Shown here: piece by piece, positions 58,045 through 64,000 of the stretch
Layout: every line of letters begins with the position of its first letter
How positions within the stretch are numbered: position 1 is the stretch's first letter
DNA from: Streptomyces mangrovisoli
GTDB taxonomy: Bacteria > Actinomycetota > Actinomycetes > Streptomycetales > Streptomycetaceae
DNA length: 64,000 bases
Assembly (NCBI RefSeq): GCF_000974985.2
Contig: NZ_LAVA02000023.1
Span: forward strand, 22,308-86,307
Direction of reading: 5' to 3'
Position numbers and translations under genes: made by a program
The notes under the pieces: generated by a model
The model's input: only the letters and a program-made list of their open reading frames with translations
Databases searched by the model: none
What the model was told of the DNA's origin: nothing

Positions 58045-59436
58045 TCAGCCGACGTCGAGGCGGAGCAGGTCGTCCTCGGTCTCGCGCCGTACGATCACGC
58101 GCGCCTTCCCCTCGTGGACGGCGACGACCGGCGGCCGCAGCGCGTGGTTGTAGTTGCTGGCCATGGAACGGCAGTACGCACCCGTGGCCGGTACGGCGAT
58201 CAGGTCGCCCGGCGCCAGGTCGGCGGGCAGGAACGCGTCCTTGACCACGATGTCCCCGCTCTCGCAGTGCTTGCCGACCACGCGGACCAGCATCGGCTCC
58301 GCGTCGGAGGTGCGGGAGACCAGGGCGACGCTGTATTCGGCGTCGTAGAGCGCGGTACGGATGTTGTCGGACATGCCGCCGTCGACGGAGACGTACGTCC
58401 GCAGCCCGTCGAGCGGCTTGATGGTGCCGACCTCGTACAGCGTGAAGGCCGTGGGCCCGACGATGGCGCGCCCGGGCTCGACGGAGATCCGCGGCGTGCG
58501 CAGCCGCGCGGACTCGCACTCGCGCGTGACGATCTCGGTGAGCGCCTTGGCGATCTCGTGCGGCTCGCGCGGGTCGTCGGCGCTGGTGTAGGCGATGCCG
58601 AGGCCGCCGCCGAGGTCGATCTCGGGCAGCTCGACGCCGTGCTCGTCACGGATGTCGCGCAGCAGTCCGACGACGCGGTGCGCGGCGACCTCGAAGCCGG
58701 ACATGTCGAAGATCTGCGACCCGATGTGCGAGTGGATGCCGATGAGTTCGAGCCCGTCGAGCTGGAGCGCCCGCCGTACGGCCTCGGCAGCCTGCCCGCC
58801 GGCCAGCGGGATGCCGAACTTCTGGTCCTCGTGCGCGGTGGCGATGAACTCGTGGGTGTGCGCCTCGACGCCGACGGTGATGCGGATCTGCACGCGCTGC
58901 CGCTTGCCGAGCGACTGCGCGATGTGGGCGACGCGCACGATCTCCTGGAAGGAGTCGAGCACGATCCGCCCGACCCCGGCCTCGACGGCGCGCTCGATCT
59001 CGGCCACGGACTTGTTGTTGCCGTGGAAGGCGATGCGGTCGGCGGGCATGCCGGCGGAGAGCGCGGTGACGAGTTCGGTGCCGGAGCAGACGTCGAGGTT
59101 GAGCCCCTCGTCGTGCAGCCAGCGCACGACGGCCCGGGACAGGAACGCCTTGCCGGCGTAGAAGACGTCGGCGTCGGTCCCGAAAGCACCGCGCCAGGCA
59201 CGCGCACGGGCGCGGAAGTCGGCCTCGTCGAGGACGTAGGCGGGGGTGCCGTACTCCTCGGCGAGCCGGGTCACGGGGATCCCGCCCACGGTGACGACAC
59301 CGTCGCCGTCACGGCTGACGGTCTGCGCCCACACCTTGGCGTCGAGGGCGTTGAGGTCGGCGGGCGGGGCGGCGTAGTGCCCCTCGGGAAGGACGTCGGC
59401 GTGACGGGGCCCGGCGGGGTGTGCGGAACGGCTCAT
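58045..59436 (-). CDS. lysA: Diaminopimelate decarboxylase
   Basis: A 463-residue fold-III PLP enzyme making lysine from meso-diaminopimelate. The PLP Lys is Lys96 (V-F-Y-A-G-K-A-F). The phosphate-binding loop G-G-G-L-G-I-A-Y, the V-E-P-G-R-A-I-V substrate region and the dimer Cys motif H-C-E-S-G-D are present. It starts at ATG 59436 (M-S-R-S-A-H-P-A-G-P). A 197-bp gap with a G+C-rich spacer separates it from hom. Controlling lysA beside hom-thrC groups both branches from aspartate semialdehyde. Confidence 0.95.
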   Translation of the reverse strand: MSRSAHPAGPRHADVLPEGHYAAPPADLNALDAKVWAQTVSRDGDGVVTVGGIPVTRLAEEYGTPAYVLDEADFRARARAWRGAFGTDADVFYAGKAFLSRAVVRWLHDEGLNLDVCSGTELVTALSAGMPADRIAFHGNNKSVAEIERAVEAGVGRIVLDSFQEIVRVAHIAQSLGKRQRVQIRITVGVEAHTHEFIATAHEDQKFGIPLAGGQAAEAVRRALQLDGLELIGIHSHIGSQIFDMSGFEVAAHRVVGLLRDIRDEHGVELPEIDLGGGLGIAYTSADDPREPHEIAKALTEIVTRECESARLRTPRISVEPGRAIVGPTAFTLYEVGTIKPLDGLRTYVSVDGGMSDNIRTALYDAEYSVALVSRTSDAEPMLVRVVGKHCESGDIVVKDAFLPADLAPGDLIAVPATGAYCRSMASNYNHALRPPVVAVHEGKARVIVRRETEDDLLRLDVG

Positions 59437-59599
59437 GACTGTGGACTCTCAGAATCTCTCTGTCGTCGCTGTGGGGTGGGGCGATGGCCGGCGGTGGGGT
59501 GGCGCTGCGCGAAGGGTCGGCGGGTGCGAACCGTCGACGAGCGCGCACTCTCTCCTGCTCGGTGCACGGCGCTGTGCACCGGGCCGGCCGGACCGCGGA

Positions 59600-59651
59600 C
59601 CTGCGTCGCGGACGTGCGTCGCGCACGTGCGTCGCGCACGTGCGTCGCGGA
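59600..59651. repeat. 13-bp tandem repeat upstream of lysA
   Basis: Four 13-bp units (59600, 59613, 59626, 59639), the central ones CGTGCGTCGCGCA, joined by GCACGTGC palindromes. They lie in the 255-bp gap between the ArgS-like gene and lysA. An E-box-like CACGTG occurs at unit junctions. No regulator is known to match it. Confidence 0.75.
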
Positions 59652-59691
59652 CATGTACGCGGCCGTGTACCGCGGGCGGGTGCCCTCCCCC

Positions 59692-60690
59692 TCAGAGGTG
59701 ATCGGGTGCGTCGATGCCGAGCAGGGACAGGCCACCTGCGAGCACCGTCCCGGCGGCTTCGGCGAGGGCCAGCCGGGCGCGGTGGGCGGCCGAGGGTTTC
59801 TCCTCGCCGATCGGCAGGACGGCGGGCAGCAGCGGAAAGGTGGCATCGGCGAGGGTGACGAGATGCCGGGCAAGACGGTCGGGCGCGCGATGGGTGGCCG
59901 CGGCACCGAGGATGCGGGGGTGGTCGGCGAGGGTGTCACACAAGACGTGGCCGGCGCCTTGGCCCTCGCTCTGGTCGAGGGGGCCGGGTTCGGGTGCGAA
60001 GCCGAGCCGGGCGGCGTTGCGGAGGAGGGCGCGGGTCCGGGCATGGGCGTAACGGACCCGGAAGAGCGGATTGGCCTCACGCTGCACGAGGTGGTCGGCG
60101 GTGACGCGGGGCCGGTCGTGGGCGGCGGGGTGGAGCAGCGCCCAGCGGGCGGCGTCGGGACCGAGCGGGGCGGGGTCCTCGGGCGCCGGGACGGGCCGTA
60201 CGTTGACGGGTTCGCGATGGTCGATCGCGACCCGCCCGCCCTGGGAGGCGATGATCCGCCCGAGGGCGTCGGCGACGACTTCGGCGCGTACGTCGTACGG
60301 CACGCGCAACTCGACGACCTGCCCGGCGAGGGCGTCGCCATGGCCGTAGGACCGCCCCGCGGCCCGGATCTCGGCGACGAGCGCGGCGTCGGCCGCTCCC
60401 CTTCCCTCCCCCTCGAGACTGATGTTGAGGAACCCGGGCCCGGTGACGACGACGTCACGGACCCCGGTGGCGCCGGCGAGCCGGGGCCGGAGGATCTCGG
60501 CGACCCGCAGCGGCGGTTGCCCTGCGGGGCGGGCGAGCTGGAGGGCGACATTGGTGGCGTAGTCACCGCAGCCACCGGGCCCGGGGGGCGCGACCACGAC
60601 CCGTTCGGGCACGGTCACGCTCAGCTCCCCGTCGTCGACGGCACGACGCACGGCATGCAGCACGGTGCGCGAGAGCTCGACGGGGGTCAC
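59692..60690 (-). CDS. ArgS-related anticodon-binding protein (NrtL-like)
   Basis: A 332-residue protein that resembles the ends of arginyl-tRNA synthetase. Residues ~1-95 match the N-terminal Add1 domain (G-D-Y-A-T-N-V-A-L-Q-L-A, then G-P-G-F-L-N-I-S-L). Residues ~215-332 match the DALR anticodon-binding domain (V-R-Y-A-H-A-R-T-R-A-L-L-R-N-A, then L-A-D-A-T-F-P-L-L-P-A-V-L). The HIGH and KMSKS catalytic Rossmann core is missing, so it cannot aminoacylate tRNA. A tRNA-binding or regulatory role is inferred. The start is GTG 60690. It lies just upstream of lysA in the operon direction. Confidence 0.85.
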   Translation of the reverse strand: MTPVELSRTVLHAVRRAVDDGELSVTVPERVVVAPPGPGGCGDYATNVALQLARPAGQPPLRVAEILRPRLAGATGVRDVVVTGPGFLNISLEGEGRGAADAALVAEIRAAGRSYGHGDALAGQVVELRVPYDVRAEVVADALGRIIASQGGRVAIDHREPVNVRPVPAPEDPAPLGPDAARWALLHPAAHDRPRVTADHLVQREANPLFRVRYAHARTRALLRNAARLGFAPEPGPLDQSEGQGAGHVLCDTLADHPRILGAAATHRAPDRLARHLVTLADATFPLLPAVLPIGEEKPSAAHRARLALAEAAGTVLAGGLSLLGIDAPDHL

Positions 60691-60903
60691 GGCACAAGGG
60701 TATGGGAGGCGGGGTCCGGATATGCGAGGGGTTGGGGACGGGTCCCGGGATGTGGACGGCGCCGCGCCCGCGCACCGGCGCGAACGGCCGGCCGGATCAC
60801 GGACGGGAGAGACTTCCTGGCGGCGTCGCGACTGGCCTCGCAGGCGGCTGCGCGACTGGCCTCACGGGCGACCTCGTGGGCGACCTGGGGATCGATCCCT
60901 TAC

Positions 60904-60951
60904 GCGAGGCCCGTGGGTGACCCTCGACACGAGGCCCGTGGGTGACCCTCG
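60904..60951. repeat. 22-bp direct repeat after the response regulator gene
   Basis: Copies at 60904-60925 and 60930-60951 (CGAGGCCCGTGGGTGACCCT core), flanked on both sides by GATCGATCCC. They lie in the 277-bp gap between the response regulator stop and the ArgS-like gene start. No gene is visible in the gap. Confidence 0.75.
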
Positions 60952-60967
60952 CGATCGATCCCGAACG

Positions 60968-61708
60968 TCAGCCCCGATGCCACCCGGCGGGCTCACTGTC
61001 GTGGGCGGCACCGGACTGCTCGGCGGCCGGATCGACGACGGACCCGGAAGAGACCGCCGACCCGGAGGAGACGGCCGACCCGGAAGAGACAATGGGCCGG
61101 GAGGAGGAGGCCACGGGCCCCCCGTGCCGAGCGCCGGAGGCCGAGAGCGCGGTCCCCGGGCTGAACGATTCACCGCTCCCGTTGCCGCCCCCGTCGCTAT
61201 GGTCGCCACCGCCGCCGCCACCGCCACCGGGACAGCCACTGCCGCCGCCGTCCCCATCCCCGTCAGCCTGGGCCTGCTCGGGCCGCACGGATTCAGTCCG
61301 CCCTGACGACTGCCCCCGATCCCGGCCGTCCCCTCTGCTCCCCATCAACTCTCTTACCAACCGCACAAGTTCGGCGGGCTCGAACGGCTTGGCGAGGAAC
61401 GCGTCGACGCCGATGTCAAGTCCGCTCTCGACCTCGTACTGCGTACAGGCGCTGACGATGGCGACGGGAAGATCACGCGTACGGGGGTCGGAGCGCAGCC
61501 GGGCGGCGGTACGCAGCCCGTCGAGACGCGGCATGACGACATCGAGCGTCACGACATCGGGCCGCACCTGATGAACGACTTCCAGACACTCGGCACCATC
61601 GGCCGCGGTCACGACCTCGAGACCCTCCAGCTCGAGATTGACCCTGATCAGCTGCCGGATGACCTTGTTGTCGTCCACAACAAGCACCCGACCCGACGCG
61701 CCTGGCAC
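60968..61708 (-). CDS. Single-domain response regulator with Gly/Ser-rich tail
   Basis: A 246-residue protein with one receiver domain at residues 7-120: acidic pair V-V-D-D-N, phospho-acceptor Asp56 (V-V-T-L-D-V-V-M-P), and Lys in F-L-A-K-P-F-E-P. There is no DNA-binding domain. After S-R-G-D-G-R-D the last ~120 residues are low complexity (D-G-D-G-D-G-G-G-S-G, then S-S-G-S-A-V repeats). No cognate kinase is nearby. The start is most likely GTG 61708 but its ribosome site is weak. It is probably a stand-alone phosphorelay or protein-interaction regulator. Confidence 0.82.
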   Translation of the reverse strand: MPGASGRVLVVDDNKVIRQLIRVNLELEGLEVVTAADGAECLEVVHQVRPDVVTLDVVMPRLDGLRTAARLRSDPRTRDLPVAIVSACTQYEVESGLDIGVDAFLAKPFEPAELVRLVRELMGSRGDGRDRGQSSGRTESVRPEQAQADGDGDGGGSGCPGGGGGGGGDHSDGGGNGSGESFSPGTALSASGARHGGPVASSSRPIVSSGSAVSSGSAVSSGSVVDPAAEQSGAAHDSEPAGWHRG

Positions 61709-61882
61709 AACTCGAGAGTAGGTCCGGACCGGCCACCGCGTCCGGGTTTTCCCCACTTCCACCCCCCTACGAGCGAGCGCCCGCTCACCACGCCCCGCGC
61801 GGGAAGAAACCTGTTCATGAACACCCCGAGGAAGCTGGTAGGGTTCTACCCGTCACCGCGAGCAACAGCCCGCACCAGACAC

Positions 61883-61954
61883 GCCCCCGTAGCTCAGGGG
61901 ATAGAGCAACGGCCTCCGGAGCCGTGTGCGCAGGTTCGAATCCTGCCGGGGGCA
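61883..61954 (+). tRNA. tRNA-Arg (anticodon CCG)
   Basis: A full cloverleaf: acceptor arms GCCCCCG and CGGGGGC, D-loop AGCTCAGGGGATAGAGCA, anticodon stem ACGGC-CTCCGGA-GCCGT with anticodon CCG, T-arm GCAGG-TTCGAAT-CCTGC, discriminator A. The 3' CCA is not encoded. It reads CGG codons. The lower-GC integrase and HNH genes begin right after it, so its 3' half is the likely attachment site of an integrated element. Confidence 0.97.
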
Positions 61955-62006
61955 CTCGCCGAGGATCAGCAGAAATCAAGCGCTGACCAGGGCGGATGCC
62001 GAGAGA

Positions 62007-62043
62007 AGAGGGCGGGAGTCAGTCTCACTGACTCCCGCCCTCT
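62007..62043 (+). terminator. tRNA-Arg terminator
   Basis: A 17-bp perfect stem (62007-62023 with 62027-62043) and 3-base loop CTC; the inner arms read GGGCGGGAGTCAGT and ACTGACTCCCGCCC. On the plus strand it is followed by a pyrimidine-rich TCTCTCGTTG stretch. The remaining ~180 bp to the HNH gene show nothing recognisable. Confidence 0.88.
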
Positions 62044-62221
62044 CTCGTTGTCTCTCAGTGGTCGCGACACACCTCCGACACACCAAGCTCCGGTCTGCCC
62101 CTACAGCGCCATCCTCGGTGGCTTCGCACACCCTGCGGGCACGACAGCCTCCCTGTCAGAGCACGAGGCCGTCGGTGATCCACGCCCAGGGGCCCGTATC
62201 GGCCGGCCACCGGGACAATCC

Positions 62222-63214
62222 TCAGCTTCCCGATCTCAAGCGGCGTACCGCCTGGGCAACCTCAGCCCTCATTTGGGCGGTGAACGGCCACCTCCCACTC
62301 TTGCGGAGATTGCAGTCGGCGCATGCGGGACGCAGGTTGGCCAAGGTGTGTGCCCCACCCTTGGCCAAAGGCTTGTAGTGATCGATCTGAAGCACGACCT
62401 TCTCCTCATCGAAAAGGTCACTGCAGATCCAGCAGGCGCCTCCGAATTGGTCCACAAGATCCTGGAGTTGCTGCTCGGTTATGTGCTCCGACTCTGCGAG
62501 CCGCTTAATGGCGCGACGGCGCGACTCTGAACGCCTACTAGCTGCGCGCCGGGACGCTTGGACCACCGGGTCCTTGCCTCGCTCGCGATGCCTTCGAGCT
62601 CTCTCCTCAGCATGTCTAAGATGACTCTCCCGAGCCTTCTGACTGCTCCAGTCAGGGTGGGCAAGATGGTACGCCCTTGTCTTCTCGTTCTTGGCTGCCG
62701 GATTCTTCTGGTACGCCTCGCGGGCGCGCCGATTCCGATCTCCCTGACGAGCGTCGTCGTACTCCTTCACGCACGGCTTGCAACGAGGTCGCCGACCGTC
62801 CGATGACCCCCTGTCCCTGTGGAAGTCGTCAAGGGGCTTCACTTCTCCGCATTCGGCACAGCGTTTTGCGCCAACCGCCGAAGTGACAGTCTTGCGCCGG
62901 CCGTGGCCGCAGGAGTTGCTGGAGCGCCCCAATGAGTAGACATCGATCTCCTTCATAGTGCCGCAGGAGCACTGGCACAGTGCTCGACGGCTCGGGGGGC
63001 CTCCGTAAGAGACAATCTTCCACTCCCCGACTGTGTCGCCCACCTTGGGTTGGCGCATTCGACGCATACACCCGCAGGAGAGCGTCTTCCCGAGGAGGAG
63101 GGAGGAGGCGTATTCCTCACGCTCGGTCCCACACTGACACTGCACCCAGTACCGAGCTCCCCCTCTGTGTTCTTGCACTGTCCAGAAGCCGAACTCGTCC
63201 CCCACTTTGATCAC
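62222..63214 (-). CDS. HNH endonuclease with N-terminal Cys-rich repeats
   Basis: A 330-residue protein. Two N-terminal Cys-rich units (V-Q-C-Q-C-G-T...S-C-G-C-M; C-Q-C-S-C-G-T...N-S-C-G-H-G) probably bind zinc. A third finger (C-A-E-C-G...C-K-P-C) is followed by a long basic helical linker. The HNH domain at about residues 270-320 reads C-W-I-C...L-Q-I-D-H-Y-K-P-L...L-A-N-L-R-P-A-C-A-D-C-N. Such layouts occur in phage and mobile-element endonucleases. The start is GTG 63214. Codon use is less G+C-biased than upstream genes, supporting acquisition. Confidence 0.87.
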   Translation of the reverse strand: MIKVGDEFGFWTVQEHRGGARYWVQCQCGTEREEYASSLLLGKTLSCGCMRRMRQPKVGDTVGEWKIVSYGGPPSRRALCQCSCGTMKEIDVYSLGRSSNSCGHGRRKTVTSAVGAKRCAECGEVKPLDDFHRDRGSSDGRRPRCKPCVKEYDDARQGDRNRRAREAYQKNPAAKNEKTRAYHLAHPDWSSQKARESHLRHAEERARRHRERGKDPVVQASRRAASRRSESRRRAIKRLAESEHITEQQLQDLVDQFGGACWICSDLFDEEKVVLQIDHYKPLAKGGAHTLANLRPACADCNLRKSGRWPFTAQMRAEVAQAVRRLRSGS

Positions 63215-63377
63215 GGCGCAATCCTAGCTACCGCGACGCCGACCGAAAAGATCCTTTCGCAATCGCACCACTGGAAACTGTAGAGACTGTCTCCTTCAAG
63301 TACGTCACTTCAACGGAAACCGCAGGACAGCCCAGAGCAGGCACGAAAACCATCTGATTCCAGGCTGACGCTGCCTG

Positions 63378-64000
63378 CTAGTTCACGTCGCCGTCCTCCT
63401 CCAAAGCTTTCGCGATCTTCGCATTGGCCGCTTCCTCGTGGCCGTCGATGCAGCCGTGGTATCGACGATGGATAACCTCCGGCGAGTTGCCGACCCGCCG
63501 GGCTACCTCAGCGATGGGCACCCCTGCGTTCAGCCATCGCGTGATGCACGCGTGCCGCAGATCGTACGGGCGCCCGGCCAACGGCGAGTCGACGCGTTCC
63601 GGTGGAAGCGCGTACGCCCGCGCCTCCTCCCACACCCGCCAGTAGGTGGAGGAGCCGACCACTCCCCCACGTTCGTTGCCGAACACGCGCCCTTCCTTGG
63701 CGGTCCCGAAACCCTTCAGGTGGGCCTGGAGGATGGTGACCAGGACGGGCGGGATGGGCACCGGGCGGTCGCTGGTCGCCTCCCGCGCCTTCAGGCCGCG
63801 GCGGTCGTGCCGCTCGCCTGAGTCAGTCCACTGCTTGCCGGAGACGGGGCGTGTCTCCCGCAGCGTGAGCGTGCCCCAACCCGTCTGCGGCAGGTGGCAG
63901 TCAGACCGCCTCAGCCCGACCGCCTCAGCGGGCCGCAGGCCCGCGTAGTACAGGACCGCGTAGAAAGCCACTAGCCTCGCGCTTTCATGAAGCGAGCTGT
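63378..64000 (-). CDS. Tyrosine recombinase (integrase), N-terminal part outside window
   Basis: The C-terminal ~207 residues of a phage-type integrase; the frame is open through 64000. The catalytic Arg is in Y-A-G-L-R-P-A-E-A, the H-x-x-R box in D-L-R-H-A-C-I-T-R, and the nucleophile Tyr in H-R-R-Y-H-G-C-I. The gene points toward the tRNA-Arg 1.4 kb away, the usual layout for actinobacterial integrative elements. The HNH gene lies between. The product should cut and join at attB/attP. Whether the element is complete cannot be seen. Confidence 0.9.
   Translation of the reverse strand, partial: SSLHESARLVAFYAVLYYAGLRPAEAVGLRRSDCHLPQTGWGTLTLRETRPVSGKQWTDSGERHDRRGLKAREATSDRPVPIPPVLVTILQAHLKGFGTAKEGRVFGNERGGVVGSSTYWRVWEEARAYALPPERVDSPLAGRPYDLRHACITRWLNAGVPIAEVARRVGNSPEVIHRRYHGCIDGHEEAANAKIAKALEEDGDVN

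Noticed and set aside
60700..61300. Plus-strand Gly/Arg/Pro-rich open frame opposite the response regulator tail
   Set aside because: Low-complexity shadow of the Gly/Ser-rich C-terminal coding region and its repeat-containing flank.

Overview
The window is high-GC actinobacterial DNA from the conserved chromosomal core of a Streptomyces species. The evidence is GTG and TTG starts, extreme third-position G/C, the adjacent coiled-coil cytoskeletal genes scy and filP, a nine-gene atp operon led by atpI, Rho with a long Arg/Gly/Asp-rich insertion, and a chitinase promoter of the Streptomyces type. From memory, the gene order matches S. coelicolor from about SCO5400 down to SCO5350, read in reverse. 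No natural-product cluster, prophage structural genes or CRISPR array were seen.

Layout. 1-5.1 kb: a partial winged-helix regulator, a frameshifted SRPBCC gene overlapping a TetR gene behind a perfect operator-like palindrome, a MarR regulator, and three tandem AIM24 paralogues. 5.2-8.8 kb: small DUF3817 and thiamine-binding-like genes, then meaB, thiolase and methylmalonyl-CoA epimerase (short-chain acyl-CoA metabolism). 9-14.1 kb: scy and filP, separated by a 19-bp iterated repeat. 14.5-18.5 kb: two paralogous ABC exporter pairs. 18.6-26.8 kb: a zinc-finger-like protein, a luciferase-like oxidoreductase, an SCO5389-family protein, nucS, a membrane-anchored STAND-like ATPase with an altered Walker A motif, a STAS protein, a 3-hydroxybutyryl-CoA dehydrogenase and a PduO-type adenosyltransferase. 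26.9-31.9 kb: an operon of response regulator, sensor kinase, secreted protein and small lipoprotein, divergent from a CBM2-FnIII-GH18 chitinase whose promoter carries two direct repeats. 32.2-42.3 kb: a DUF2550 gene, atpIBEFHAGDC (minus strand) and a WecA-like transferase. Four 11-bp repeats resembling a PHO box lie between the last two. 42.5-49.2 kb: glyA, a LMW-PTP-like protein lacking its catalytic Cys, tsaC/sua5, prmC, prfA, rpmE and an LCP protein. 49.4-60.7 kb: a secreted trypsin-like protease with FG-GAP repeats, rho, thrB, thrC, hom, lysA and an ArgS-derived protein. 61-64 kb: a response regulator, tRNA-Arg(CCG), and the start of a lower-GC integrated element with an HNH endonuclease and a tyrosine integrase cut by the window edge.

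The most unusual non-coding signal is a dispersed 22-bp repeat with 14 copies in five clusters. Each cluster lies just 3' of genes. Pairs form long hairpins, and many copies share a conserved tail. Other signals worth checking are the atpI-upstream 11-bp array, the scy-filP 19-bp units, the degenerate catalytic residues in three proteins, and the tRNA-linked element at the right end.
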